The notes under the pieces: model-generated
Database searches by the model: none
Seen by the model: only the letters and a program-made list of their open reading frames with translations
What the model was told of the DNA's origin: nothing
DNA from: Variovorax gossypii
Lineage (GTDB): Bacteria; Pseudomonadota; Gammaproteobacteria; Burkholderiales; Burkholderiaceae_C
DNA length: 64,000 nucleotides
Assembly: GCF_003965815.1 (NCBI RefSeq)
Contig: NZ_RXOE01000001.1
Coordinates: forward strand, 496,001-560,000
Reading direction: 5' to 3'
Part shown: positions 16,909 through 25,717 of the stretch, piece by piece
Position numbering within the stretch: the first letter of the stretch is position 1
How the letters are laid out: each line of letters starts with the position of its first letter
Program-made: the position numbers and the translations under genes

Positions 16909-17784
16909 ATGCAACGTAGCGATTTCCGCTTTTTCCACCGCCTGCGCGTACGCTGGGCCGAAGTCGACATGCAGAAGATCGTCTTCAACGCGCACTACCT
17001 GATGTACTTCGACACCGCCATCGCGGACTACTGGCGCGCGCTGGCGCTGCCGTACGAGGAGTCGATGCATTCGATGGGCGGCGACCTGTACGTGCGCAAG
17101 GCGACGGTCGATTTCCAGGCTTCGGCGCGCATCGACGACGTGCTCGACGTGGGCATGCGCTGCGCGCGCATCGGCAATTCGTCGATGGTGTTCGAGGGCG
17201 GGCTGTTCCGGCAGGACCAGTTCCTGGTCGGCTGCGAGCTGGTCTACGTGTTCGCGGACCCCGCCACGCAGACTTCGAAGCCGGTGCCGGCGGCGCTGCG
17301 CGAGGTGCTGACGGGCTTCGAGGCCGGCGAGTCGATGCGCATCATCGAGACGGGTGACTGGGCCACGCTCGGCGAAGGCGCCAGTGCCTTGCGGCGGGCC
17401 GTGTTCATCGAGGAGCAGAACATTCCCGAAGCGCTGGAGTGGGACGAGCAAGACGCCGTGGTGTTGCACGCCGTGGCACGCAACCGCCTCGGCCAGGTGA
17501 TCGCCACGGCACGCCTGCTGCCGGCCGAGAACGGCATCTCGCACATCGGCCGCGTGGCCGTGCATCGCAACCTGCGCAGTGGCGGCCACGGCGCGGCGGT
17601 GATGCAGGCGCTCGAAGATGCCGCCAGGGAGCGCGGCGCCAGCGTGGTCGCGCTGAACGCGCAGCGCAGCGCGGAGCGCTTCTATGTGCGGCTGGGCTAT
17701 GTGCCGCACGGCGAGGGCTTCGAGGAGGCCGGCATCCCGCACATCGAGATGCGCCGGTCTCTTCTTTCTTCTTCCTCTCAGTAG
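16909..17784 (+). CDS. Hotdog acyl-CoA thioesterase (YbgC/FadM type) fused to GNAT acetyltransferase
   Basis: 291-aa two-domain protein. Residues 1-about 135 are a 4-hydroxybenzoyl-CoA-thioesterase-like hotdog domain, with the family start RVRWAEVDMQKIVFNAHYLMYFD (Asp/Asn in the catalytic region) and VDFQASARIDDVLDVG. Residues from about 140 to 285 are a GNAT N-acetyltransferase, with the beta4/alpha3 acetyl-CoA loop HIGRVAVHRNLRSGGHGAAVMQAL and the ending AERFYVRLGYVPHGEGFEEAGIPHIEM typical of the ElaA/YjcF type. GGAGACATGA supplies a ribosome-binding site. The stop overlaps the convergent gene by seven bases. Substrates of both domains are unknown. Confidence 0.9.
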   Translation: MQRSDFRFFHRLRVRWAEVDMQKIVFNAHYLMYFDTAIADYWRALALPYEESMHSMGGDLYVRKATVDFQASARIDDVLDVGMRCARIGNSSMVFEGGLFRQDQFLVGCELVYVFADPATQTSKPVPAALREVLTGFEAGESMRIIETGDWATLGEGASALRRAVFIEEQNIPEALEWDEQDAVVLHAVARNRLGQVIATARLLPAENGISHIGRVAVHRNLRSGGHGAAVMQALEDAARERGASVVALNAQRSAERFYVRLGYVPHGEGFEEAGIPHIEMRRSLLSSSSQ

Positions 17785-18707
17785 CGGCTGGGCGGGTCCG
17801 GCACGTAGCCGGGTTCCGAGCCCGGGAACGGTGACGGACCAGCCGGGCGCGGCCAGCGCGGCGGAGGCGGCACCGGGATCACGCCGGCGGCGACGAGGTT
17901 CTCGCGGCTGTCGTAGCGGATGCGCACCACCTCGTCGGGCGACGACTGCGCGCGCTCGAAGGTGGTCTTGCCCACATACGAAGTTTCGCGGCGGCCATGC
18001 GCTGTGCCCAGGCTCGGACTGGGCGCGGATTGACGAGCCAGATTTCCGGAAGACTCGGCAGCCGCAGCGGGCGCGGCGCTGTCGGCTGCACCGGCCTTTG
18101 CACGCGCATCGCCCTGGTACGACGACGATTCGCTGCGGCGCTCGCGCTCGGGGCCGTATCCGCCGTATTCGTCGCGGCGCGGGAAAGGAGTGATCGGCGG
18201 AGGCGGCGGCTCGGGCATGCGCTCGCGGAACATCGCGACGCCGATCACGCCCACGTCGTCGGGCCGGCCGGTGCGGCTGGCGTAGGAATTGCCGGCCGCT
18301 GCGAACTCGAAAGCCGCGATCTGCGAGTCGCTCTTGCGCCAGCCGGTGATGTCGCTGCGCTCGCGCGCGCTGAACACGTAGCCGTTCTGCCCGACGCCCG
18401 CGGTCTCGCCGGTGATCACGTTGACGCCGTCGACGGACATCACGGCCATGATGCGTTCGCCCATCGCGTTGCGTGCCCGGATGGCGTAGCGTGCGCCGGG
18501 ACGCCCGGCCACCCAGTATTCGCCGCGATGGCGGTAGATAGGCAGCTCGGCGCCGGTGCCGCGGTCGACCACGCTGATCTGCATCAGCGAGCCGATGCGG
18601 CTGGACGGCGTGGAAGGAACATAAGTTCGTTCCGAGGTCTGCGCGCAGGCCGAGAACGAAGCCACGGCACTCAGGGCCAGGGCGGTGGAGAAGAGTCTGC
18701 GCTTCAT
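17778..18707 (-). CDS. Exported hypothetical protein, proline-rich, possible lipoprotein
   Basis: 309-aa protein with a short signal peptide (MKRRLFSTALALSAVASFSAC). The Cys in FSAC could be lipidated, though the lipobox is weak. Residues about 35-165 form a domain with SLMQISVVDRGTGAELPIYRHRG, GRPGARYAIRARNAMGERIMAV and VGVIGVAMFRE, which looks like a surface or envelope domain. A low-complexity, Pro/Ala/Ser-rich region follows, ending EPGYVPDPPSRY. I do not recognise the family. It is convergent with the thioesterase/GNAT gene and lies downstream of the ygfZ terminator, so it has its own promoter. Confidence 0.78.
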   Translation of the reverse strand: MKRRLFSTALALSAVASFSACAQTSERTYVPSTPSSRIGSLMQISVVDRGTGAELPIYRHRGEYWVAGRPGARYAIRARNAMGERIMAVMSVDGVNVITGETAGVGQNGYVFSARERSDITGWRKSDSQIAAFEFAAAGNSYASRTGRPDDVGVIGVAMFRERMPEPPPPPITPFPRRDEYGGYGPERERRSESSSYQGDARAKAGAADSAAPAAAAESSGNLARQSAPSPSLGTAHGRRETSYVGKTTFERAQSSPDEVVRIRYDSRENLVAAGVIPVPPPPRWPRPAGPSPFPGSEPGYVPDPPSRY

Positions 18708-18783
18708 GGTGTGTCTTCCTTGCCGGAGTTGATCGGTGCAGGCTTCTACGGAGCGGCACCGCCGGCGGGGTTAAACGACGCGC

Positions 18784-18815
18784 AAAAAAATGGCGCTATC
18801 TCTTCGATAGCGCCA
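18784..18815 (-). terminator. Intrinsic terminator of ygfZ
   Basis: On the minus strand, TGGCGCTATC (complement of 18806-18815) pairs perfectly with GATAGCGCCA (complement of 18791-18800) across the loop GAAGA, followed by seven T residues (complement of 18784-18790). It lies 39 bases after the ygfZ stop. This is a textbook Rho-independent terminator. Confidence 0.93.
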
Positions 18816-18854
18816 AACGCTCCTTTTCTCCAGGGGCGTTGGGGGTAGGGTGGC

Positions 18855-19781
18855 TCAGATGTCTTCGAGCAATGGATAGGGCAGCGGCTCGACCGTGAGC
18901 GCGGGGCCATCGGCCGCGCCCGCGCGCAAGCCGCCGGCCTCGAGCGCGGCGATCTGCATCGAGATCAGTGCGGACCAGCCGCCATCGGGTGCCGGCGCGG
19001 CTTGCGCCACGGTGCCCACGGGCTGTTCAGCATCGCCGGCGGCGAACACTTCCTGCCCCACGGACACCGGAGCATCGGCCTGTACGAGGTACGTGCGGCG
19101 CTTGAGCGTGCCGCGGAACTGGCTGCGCGCGACCACTTCCTGGCCGGGGTAGCAGCCCTTCTTGAAGTTCACGCCGCCCACGGACTCGTAGTTGATCATC
19201 TGCGGCACGAAGGCCTCGATGACCGGGGTGGTCAGGGTCACGATGCCGCTGCGGACCTCGCTCCACTGCCAGAGGTTGTCGTCGAGCGTCGGGCCCGCGG
19301 GGGCGGCATGGCCGGCCGGCGCGATCCAGAGGGCGCGCGGCACGCCGTCCGCCGGGTACAGCGACACGGCGCTGACCTCGTCGCCGATGGCGGTGCGCTT
19401 GCCGGGCGCGGCGGCAGCGTCGAGGCCGTTGGCGGTCAGGGCGGTGCCGGCCAGGCCGTACAGCGCGTATTGCTCAGTGGCATCGGTCAGCTTGGCCTTG
19501 GCGCGAAGCACATACATCGACAGGCGCTTGAGCGTGACAGCCAGGATGTCGCGGCTGCACACCAGCAGGATCAGGTCGGGTTGCGGCTTGATGCCGATGA
19601 AACTTGCGATCACCCGGCCCTTGGCGGTGCACAGCGCGGCCAGTCGGGCGTCGGAGGCACCGAGCAGGGAGAAGTCCTGTGTGAGCTGGCCGTGGAGGAA
19701 ACTGGCGGCGTCGGGGCCTTCGGCACGGATCACGCCGAGGTGGGAGAGGGCGGTCACCCCATTGAGAACGACAGTGGTCAT
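18855..19781 (-). CDS. ygfZ: Folate-binding protein YgfZ (CAF17/GcvT-like)
   Basis: 308-aa member of the YgfZ/Iba57 family, which uses folate to help build or repair Fe-S clusters in enzymes such as MiaB and radical-SAM proteins. It is related to aminomethyltransferase GcvT. The signature KGCYPGQEVVARSQFRG is present with the conserved Cys. I start at the ATG at 19781 (MTTVVLNGVTALSHLGVI); the 24 codons upstream lie in the divergent promoter region. A GATAAT hexamer lies close upstream of this start. It is divergent from mltG, a very common arrangement in Betaproteobacteria. Confidence 0.95.
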   Translation of the reverse strand: MTTVVLNGVTALSHLGVIRAEGPDAASFLHGQLTQDFSLLGASDARLAALCTAKGRVIASFIGIKPQPDLILLVCSRDILAVTLKRLSMYVLRAKAKLTDATEQYALYGLAGTALTANGLDAAAAPGKRTAIGDEVSAVSLYPADGVPRALWIAPAGHAAPAGPTLDDNLWQWSEVRSGIVTLTTPVIEAFVPQMINYESVGGVNFKKGCYPGQEVVARSQFRGTLKRRTYLVQADAPVSVGQEVFAAGDAEQPVGTVAQAAPAPDGGWSALISMQIAALEAGGLRAGAADGPALTVEPLPYPLLEDI

Positions 19782-19906
19782 CGCTGAATTATCATGGCCG
19801 GGCTTGTTCCTTCGGGGCGGCAGGGGCTCCAGCCCTTCGGTTCGCAAGGGCACCGTTTTTCTATCCGACGCCTCCGTCTTTTCTCCGTCATCCCCACATC
19901 GGACTC

Positions 19907-20929
19907 GTGCGCAGCTTCTTCCTCACGCTTTTCCTGCTCGCCGCCCTGGCCGCGCTCGCGCTCGGCGGCGCCGGCCTCTGGTGGGTGCACCAGCCGCTCA
20001 GGCTGCCGGCGCCCAGCGTCGACCTGTCGGTAGAGCCCGGCACCACGCCGCGCGGCATCGCCCAGGCCGTGGCCGACACGGGTGTCGACGTGCAGCCACA
20101 GCTGCTCTACCTGTGGTTCCGCGTTTCGGGGCAAGACCGCCAGATGCGCGCCGGCAGCTACGAGCTGGAGCGCGGCGTCACGCCCAAGCTGCTGCTCAAC
20201 ATCCTGGTGCGCGGCGAGGAGGCCACGCGCAGCGTGGTGCTGGTCGAGGGATGGAACATCCGCCAGGTGCGCGCCGCGCTCGCCAAGGCCGACCAGCTCA
20301 AGCCCGAGAGCGTGGGCATGACCGACGAGGCGCTCATGGTCAAGCTCGGCAAGCCGGGCCTGCACCCGGAAGGGCGCTTCTTCCCGGACACGTACACCTA
20401 TTCGAAGGGCTCGACCGACGTCGCCCTGCTGCAACGGGCGATGCGCGCCATGGACAAGAAGCTCGAAGCCGCCTGGGCCGCCCGCGCCTCCGACTTGCCG
20501 CTGAAATCGGCCGATGAAGCGCTTATTCTGGCCAGCATTGTCGAAAAGGAGACAGGAAAGGCCAACGACCGGGCGGAAATCTCGGCCGTGTTCACCAATC
20601 GCCTGCGCATCGGCATGCCGCTGCAGACCGATCCGACGGTCATCTACGGCATGGGCACGGCCTTCGACGGCAACCTGCGCAAGAAGGACCTGCAGACCGA
20701 CACCCCCTGGAACACCTACACGCGCGGCGGCCTGCCGCCCACGCCGATCTCCATGCCGGGCAAGGCGGCGCTGCTGGCGGCGGTGCAGCCGGCGCAAAGC
20801 AAATCGCTGTACTTCGTATCGCGCGGCGACGGCACCAGCCAGTTCAGCAGTTCGCTCGACGATCACAATCGTGCGGTCAACCGCTACCAGCGTGGCGGCG
20901 GCGATTCCAAATCGAAGGCGACCCAATGA
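19907..20929 (+). CDS. mltG: Endolytic murein transglycosylase MltG
   Basis: 340-aa inner-membrane enzyme that cuts nascent peptidoglycan strands and so sets glycan length. One N-terminal membrane helix (about residues 4-26) is followed by the periplasmic YceG domain. Conserved motifs are EGRFFPDTY (155-163), ILASIVEKE with the catalytic Glu (213/215), [20 protein letters not shown], and [15 protein letters not shown]. The start codon is GTG. The stop overlaps tmk by four bases (20926-20929), opening a tightly coupled run of four housekeeping genes. Confidence 0.97.
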   Translation: MRSFFLTLFLLAALAALALGGAGLWWVHQPLRLPAPSVDLSVEPGTTPRGIAQAVADTGVDVQPQLLYLWFRVSGQDRQMRAGSYELERGVTPKLLLNILVRGEEATRSVVLVEGWNIRQVRAALAKADQLKPESVGMTDEALMVKLGKPGLHPEGRFFPDTYTYSKGSTDVALLQRAMRAMDKKLEAAWAARASDLPLKSADEALILASIVEKETGKANDRAEISAVFTNRLRIGMPLQTDPTVIYGMGTAFDGNLRKKDLQTDTPWNTYTRGGLPPTPISMPGKAALLAAVQPAQSKSLYFVSRGDGTSQFSSSLDDHNRAVNRYQRGGGDSKSKATQ

Positions 20930-21591
20930 GTGACCAAGGTCTGTTTCTGACGCTGGAAGGCATCGACGGCGCGGGCAAGTCGAGCCATCTCGATGCGCTG
21001 GAGGCGCTGTTCAAGGCGCAGGGCCGCACGGTGGTGCGCACGCGCGAGCCCGGTGGCACGCCGCTGGCCGAGACGCTGCGCGGCCTGATCCTCGAACAGC
21101 CGATGGACCCGCTTACCGAATCGCTGCTGGTGTTCGCGGCACGGCGCGATCACATCGTGCAGGTCATCGAGCCGGCGCTGGCGCGCGGCGACGTGGTGCT
21201 GTGCGACCGGTTCACCGACGCCACCTTCGCCTACCAGGGCGCGGGGCGCGGCTTCGACCTGGCCGTGCTTTCGACGCTGGAGCAATGGGCCCAGGCGGGG
21301 AGGGCGGCACTGCCCGCCTCGACGCTGCTGCAGCCGCACGTCACGCTGTGGTTCGACCTCGCCCCCGAAATCGCCGCCCAGCGGCTGGCCGGCGCCCGGG
21401 TGCCCGACAAGTTCGAGGCGCAGCCGGTCGAGTTCTTCCGCCGCGTGGCGCAGGGCTATGCGGACCGCGCGAGCGCCGATGCCCGGCGTTTCGTGCGCAT
21501 CGACGCCAGCCAGACGCGCGAGCAGGTCTGGCTGCAGATCGAGTCCGAATTGACGACGCGCGGCGTCTTGGCCGGCAGAGGCGCCGGATGA
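20926..21591 (+). CDS. tmk: Thymidylate kinase
   Basis: 221-aa dTMP kinase that phosphorylates dTMP to dTDP for DNA synthesis. The P-loop GIDGAGKSS is at residues 12-20; the DRF motif ([18 protein letters not shown]) and the LID-type region with Arg ([17 protein letters not shown]) are present. The length is normal. The ATG overlaps the mltG stop, and the stop overlaps the holB start (ATGA at 21588-21591). The mltG-tmk-holB order is conserved in many Proteobacteria. Confidence 0.97.
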   Translation: MSDQGLFLTLEGIDGAGKSSHLDALEALFKAQGRTVVRTREPGGTPLAETLRGLILEQPMDPLTESLLVFAARRDHIVQVIEPALARGDVVLCDRFTDATFAYQGAGRGFDLAVLSTLEQWAQAGRAALPASTLLQPHVTLWFDLAPEIAAQRLAGARVPDKFEAQPVEFFRRVAQGYADRASADARRFVRIDASQTREQVWLQIESELTTRGVLAGRGAG

Positions 21592-22601
21592 GCGCCGAGG
21601 CACTGTCCCCCTGGCTGCGCAGGCCGCTGACCGAGCTGCTGCGCCAGCGCGGCCATGCCTGGCTGCTGCAGGGCCCGTCCGGCATCGGCCAATACGAACT
21701 GGCGCTGGCGCTGGCTTCCGCATGGCTGTGCGAACAGCCGACGCAGGAGGGCGTCGCCTGCGGCAATTGCCCGAGCTGCCATGCCATCGAGGTGCGCACG
21801 CATGCCGACCTTTGTGTGCTGATGCCCGAGATCGCCATGCACGAGCTGAACTGGCCGCTCGATGAGAAGGCGCAAGCCGAAATCGACGACAAGAAGCGCA
21901 AGCCCAGCCGCGAGATCCGCGTCGAGGCGATGCGCGACGCGGTCGGCTTCGCCCAGCGCACCAGCGCGCGCGGGCGCGGCAAGGTGGTGCTGGTGTATCC
22001 GGCCGAGCGCATGAACACGATCACCGCCAACGCGCTGCTGAAGACGCTGGAGGAGCCCGTCGGCGACGTGCGCTTCGTGCTCGCGAGCGAGGCCGCTTGG
22101 CAATTGCTGCCGACCATCCGCAGCCGCTGCCTGGGCTTCACGCTGCCCTGGCCCGAAACCGCCGAGGCCGAGGCCTGGCTGGCCGCGCAGGACGTGCCCG
22201 CGGCCGACGCGCCCGCCTTGCTGCGCGCCGCCGGCGGCCGGCCCAGCGACGCCCTGCGGCTCGCCCGATCGGGGCAGTCGCCGAAGGCCTGGGCCCTGCT
22301 GCCCAAGGCCATGGTGCGCGGAGACGTCGGGGCGCTTGCAGATCATCTGCCCGCGCAAGCCGTCGGTGCCCTGCAGAAGCTCTGCCATGACCTGATGGCT
22401 GTGGGCAACGGCGCCGCTCCCCGTTTCTTCGATGCCGCCGACCTGCCGGCGGCGCCGTCCCGGCTGGCGCTCGCGCGTTGGTCGAAGTCGCTCGCAAGTG
22501 CCGCGAGAACCGCGGAACACCCGTTCAATGCGGGCCTCATGCTCGAAGCGCTTGTGAGCGAAGCGCGAACCACCCTAAACTCTGCCGCTCGTCGCCCATG
22601 A
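21588..22601 (+). CDS. holB: DNA polymerase III subunit delta'
   Basis: 337-aa clamp-loader subunit. The N-terminal AAA+ fold has a degenerate P-loop ([14 protein letters not shown]; the usual Lys is Gln), as expected for the non-hydrolysing delta' subunit. Four Cys of the zinc module are visible (LCEQ...[11 protein letters not shown]). Sensor region [18 protein letters not shown] and TIRSRCLGF are typical. The start is fixed by overlap with tmk, and the stop overlaps the PilZ gene by four bases (22598-22601). Confidence 0.95.
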   Translation: MSAEALSPWLRRPLTELLRQRGHAWLLQGPSGIGQYELALALASAWLCEQPTQEGVACGNCPSCHAIEVRTHADLCVLMPEIAMHELNWPLDEKAQAEIDDKKRKPSREIRVEAMRDAVGFAQRTSARGRGKVVLVYPAERMNTITANALLKTLEEPVGDVRFVLASEAAWQLLPTIRSRCLGFTLPWPETAEAEAWLAAQDVPAADAPALLRAAGGRPSDALRLARSGQSPKAWALLPKAMVRGDVGALADHLPAQAVGALQKLCHDLMAVGNGAAPRFFDAADLPAAPSRLALARWSKSLASAARTAEHPFNAGLMLEALVSEARTTLNSAARRP

Positions 22602-22984
22602 ACCAACCTGCCGCTTCAGCTGCGTCCGCAGCAGCCTCCACACCCGCCCGGCCGAGCGTCATCCAGCTCGCGATCAAGGAAAAGGGCGCGTTGTACGCGG
22701 CCTACATCCCGCTGTTCGCCGAAGGCGGCATCTTCATTCCGACCTCGCGCGAATACCGGCTGGGCGACGACGTCTACGTGTTGCTGACGCTGCCTGAAGA
22801 CCCGCAGCGTTACCCGGTGGCAGGCAAGGTGGCCTGGATCACGCCGCCGCGCGCCGCCGGCAACCGGGCGCCTGGCGTGGGCATCCGTTTTCCTTCGGAC
22901 GAGAAGTCGCGCCAGCTGAAGGCGCGCATCGAGGCGGCGCTCGGCGGCTCGATGGCATCCGACCGCCCCACGCAAACCATCTGA
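22598..22984 (+). CDS. pilZ: PilZ domain protein (type IV pilus assembly type)
   Basis: 128-aa single-domain protein. After a low-complexity Ala/Ser/Pro start, the PilZ fold runs from IQLAIKEKGALYAAYIPLFAEGG to GVGIRFPSD. The c-di-GMP-binding RxxxR and (D/N)xSxxG motifs are not evident, as in true PilZ of type IV pili, which does not bind c-di-GMP well and instead works with PilB and FimX. Position directly after holB, with an ATGA overlap, is the classical pilZ location. Confidence 0.9.
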   Translation: MNQPAASAASAAASTPARPSVIQLAIKEKGALYAAYIPLFAEGGIFIPTSREYRLGDDVYVLLTLPEDPQRYPVAGKVAWITPPRAAGNRAPGVGIRFPSDEKSRQLKARIEAALGGSMASDRPTQTI

Positions 22985-23099
22985 GTTTTCCGCCGTCCAT
23001 GTGACGCGGAACTCGTTCGACGGCGCCACCCTCCCATACACAGGCCGACAGCCCGGGCGGGCCTGACAAGGGCGAGCGCCGCGCACTCCATCCATTCCG

Positions 23100-23906
23100 A
23101 TGTTCACAGACTCCCACTGCCACCTCACGTTTCCCGAATTCGCGGGCCAGATGCCGCAGATCCGCGCTGCCATGGCCGCGGCGCAGGTCGACCGGGCCCT
23201 CTGCATCTGCACCAAGCTCGAGGAATTCGACGAAGTGCAGGCCCTTGCCGCCAGCTACGACAACTTCTGGGCCAGCGTGGGTGTGCACCCCGACAACGAG
23301 GACATCGCCGAGCCCACGGTCGAAGACCTGGTGAGCCTTTCCGCAAGGCCGCGCGTGGTCGCCATCGGCGAGACCGGCCTCGACTACTACCAGATGGAGG
23401 AGCGCAAGGGCGGCCGCAGCATCTCCGACCTGGAATGGCAGCGCGACCGCTTCCGCGTGCACATCCGCGCAGCCCGCCAGACGCGCAAGCCGCTGATCAT
23501 CCACACCCGCGAAGCTTCGGCGGACACGCTGGCGATCCTCAAGGAGGAGGGCGAGGATGCCTCTCCTGGTGCCGCCGGCGGCGTTTTCCATTGCTTCACC
23601 GAGACCGCCGAGGTGGCGCGCGCCGCGCTCGACCTGGGTTTCTACATCTCGTTTTCCGGGATCCTGACCTTCAAGAAGGCGCAGGACCTGCGCGACGTCG
23701 CCGCCTTCGTTCCGCTCGACCGCATGCTGATCGAGACCGACAGCCCGTACCTCGCGCCGGTGCCGTACCGCGGCAAGACCAACAACCCGTCGTACGTGCC
23801 CTACGTGGCACAACAGATCGCAGAGCTGCGGAAGATGCCCGTGGAGGCCATCGCCAAGGCCACGAGCGACAACTTCGAGACATTGTTCAGGGAAGTCAAA
23901 TCATGA
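23100..23906 (+). CDS. TatD-family metal-dependent hydrolase (YcfH-like)
   Basis: 268-aa TIM-barrel nuclease/hydrolase with two bound metals. Ligands are all visible: HCH in DSHCHL (residues 4-9), Glu in GETGLDYY, His in IIHTREAS, His in FHCFTE and Asp in IETDSPYLAP. The TatD family includes 3'-5' exonucleases involved in DNA repair and RNA quality control; YcfH-type members are often near holB/pilZ. It is 115 bases after pilZ and overlaps the ankyrin gene by four bases (23903-23906). Confidence 0.95.
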   Translation: MFTDSHCHLTFPEFAGQMPQIRAAMAAAQVDRALCICTKLEEFDEVQALAASYDNFWASVGVHPDNEDIAEPTVEDLVSLSARPRVVAIGETGLDYYQMEERKGGRSISDLEWQRDRFRVHIRAARQTRKPLIIHTREASADTLAILKEEGEDASPGAAGGVFHCFTETAEVARAALDLGFYISFSGILTFKKAQDLRDVAAFVPLDRMLIETDSPYLAPVPYRGKTNNPSYVPYVAQQIAELRKMPVEAIAKATSDNFETLFREVKS

Positions 23907-24583
23907 AAAACTACTTCAAGAAATCGATTTATCTCATTGTCATTGCTGCATCTTTTGCAGCTCATGCCGGTTCGTTCGAGGATTTCTTCCGGGCCGTGCG
24001 CGGAGACAACGCCAGCGGCGTGCGCAACCTGATCCAGCGCGGCTTCGACCCCAACACGCGCGACGAACACGGCCAGACGGGCCTGCTGATCGCGCTGCGG
24101 GAGCCGTCGCCCAAGGTCGTGAAAGTGCTGATCGAGGCGCCGCAGACCGACGTCGACATCGCCAGCCCGAAGGACGAGACCCCGCTGATGCTGGCCGCCA
24201 TCAAGGGCCAGCAGGACGTGGTCGACCAGCTGCTCAAGCGCGACGCCGCCGTCAACAAGACCGGCTGGACGCCGCTGCACTACGCGGCCACCAGCGGGCA
24301 GATCGCGATCATGAAAGTGCTGCTCGAGAACTTCGCCTTCATCGATGCCCAGTCGCCCAACGGCAGCACGCCGCTGATGATGGCGGCCATGTACGGCTCG
24401 AACGACGCAGTGAAGCTGCTGCTGGACGAAGGCGCGGACACCACCATGAAGAACCAGCTGGGCATGACCGCCGTCGACTTCGCGAACAAGGCGAACCGCT
24501 CGGAAGCCGCTTCGATGATCGCTGCGGCAGCCAACGCAAAGGCCAGCGCGGCCAAGGCCGTTCCGAAGGACGGCAAGTGGTAA
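23903..24583 (+). CDS. Exported ankyrin repeat protein
   Basis: 226-aa protein with a clear signal peptide (MKNYFKKSIYLIVIAASFAAHAG) and four to five ankyrin repeats from about residue 30 to 200 (for example TPLHYAATSGQIAIMKVLLE and TPLMMAAMYGSNDAVKLLLD). The start is fixed by an ATGA overlap with the TatD gene. The first codons (AAA AAC TAC TTC AAG AAA) are richer in A+T than the surroundings. The protein probably acts in the periplasm by binding another protein; partner unknown. It is convergent with the deiminase gene, 21 bases away. Confidence 0.9.
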   Translation: MKNYFKKSIYLIVIAASFAAHAGSFEDFFRAVRGDNASGVRNLIQRGFDPNTRDEHGQTGLLIALREPSPKVVKVLIEAPQTDVDIASPKDETPLMLAAIKGQQDVVDQLLKRDAAVNKTGWTPLHYAATSGQIAIMKVLLENFAFIDAQSPNGSTPLMMAAMYGSNDAVKLLLDEGADTTMKNQLGMTAVDFANKANRSEAASMIAAAANAKASAAKAVPKDGKW

Positions 24584-24604
24584 GTCCCTGAAGGGAGCCC
24601 CTTA

Positions 24605-25705
24605 TTAGCGCGGCTGCTGCTGGGTCGTGCAGTGGATGCCGCCGCCGCCCGCGGCGATGGCGTCGATGTCGAGCTGAACCACCTCGCGGCGCGGAAACAG
24701 CTCGCGCAGCAGCGAACGGGCATTGCCGTCGGCCCGCGAGTCGCCGAACTGCGGCGCGATCACCGCGCCGTTGCACACGTAGAAGTTGATGTAGCCCGCC
24801 GCGAACTCGGGCGTTTCGTGCTTCTTGCGCACCGATTCCGGTCCCTTGAGCACTTCCACGCGCAGCCGCTGGCCGCGCGCATCCGTGGCCTGCTTCAGGA
24901 TTTCCAGGTGCCGCCGGGTGACGGCACGGTCGTAGGAGTCGGGGTCTTCGTCCAGGCCGGCCACCACCACGCCCGGCGACGCGAAGCGCGCGTAGAAGTC
25001 GGTGTGGCCGTCCGTGATGTCGCGCCCTGCGATGCCCGGCAGCCAGATGATCTTGCGCAGGCCCAGCAGCCGTTTCAGTTCGGCCTCGCAGGCTTCCTTG
25101 CCCAGGCCGGGGTTGCGGTTGGCGTTGAGCACGCAGCTCTCGGTGATGATGGCCGTGCCTTGTCCATCGACCTCGATTCCGCCGCCCTCCAGCACGAGCT
25201 TGGTACGCAGCCGCTGCACCCCGGCGGCGCGCGTCACGTACTCGGCGACCTCGGCGTCGGCCTCGTGCTCCTGCTTGCGACCCCAGCCGTTGAAGTTGAA
25301 GTCGACCCCGGCCCACTGGCCCGAGGCGCCGTTGCGCACGAAGACGGGGCCGGTGTCGCGCATCCAGAGGTCGTCGACCGGCTGCACCTCGAGCTGCACC
25401 CGGTTGCCGCACAGGCGGGCCGCGAGGTCGTGGTCTTCCTCGTTCACCAGCATGCGCACGGGCTCGAAGGCCGCGATCGTGCGCGCGACGAGCGCCAGGT
25501 GCTCGCGCACCGGCTTCAGCAGGCGCCGGCCCCAGACGTCTTCATTGGGGCCGAAGGACATCCAGGTGGCACGATGCGGGTCGCCTTCGTCGGGCATGTG
25601 CCAGGACTCGGGTGCCGCCGCCATCGACGGCACGGCCAGTCCCAGCGGCGCGAGGCTCAGGCCGCCCAGCAGGCGGCGACGGGTCAGGGGAGGGGGCATG
25701 CGCAT
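24605..25705 (-). CDS. Agmatine-deiminase/peptidyl-arginine-deiminase family protein, Tat-exported
   Basis: 366-aa guanidino-group hydrolase of the PAD_porph family; agmatine deiminases turn agmatine into N-carbamoylputrescine. A twin-arginine leader (LTRRRLLGGLSLAPLGLAVP) predicts export, unusual for cytoplasmic AguA. Catalytic motifs are WMRDTGP (Asp), DGHTDFYARF (His) and the C-terminal GGGGIHCTTQQ with the nucleophile Cys359. It lies 12 bases downstream of a paralogue with nearly the same C terminus. Periplasmic location suggests it feeds on external agmatine or arginine peptides; the substrate is inferred only. Confidence 0.9.
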   Translation of the reverse strand: MRMPPPLTRRRLLGGLSLAPLGLAVPSMAAAPESWHMPDEGDPHRATWMSFGPNEDVWGRRLLKPVREHLALVARTIAAFEPVRMLVNEEDHDLAARLCGNRVQLEVQPVDDLWMRDTGPVFVRNGASGQWAGVDFNFNGWGRKQEHEADAEVAEYVTRAAGVQRLRTKLVLEGGGIEVDGQGTAIITESCVLNANRNPGLGKEACEAELKRLLGLRKIIWLPGIAGRDITDGHTDFYARFASPGVVVAGLDEDPDSYDRAVTRRHLEILKQATDARGQRLRVEVLKGPESVRKKHETPEFAAGYINFYVCNGAVIAPQFGDSRADGNARSLLRELFPRREVVQLDIDAIAAGGGGIHCTTQQQPR

Positions 25706-25717
25706 GTCGGTGTCCTG

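Noticed and set aside
24584..24604. Terminator between the ankyrin and deiminase genes (TCCCTGAAGGGA)
   Set aside because: The stem is only five bases with a two-base loop and no clear T-run follows.
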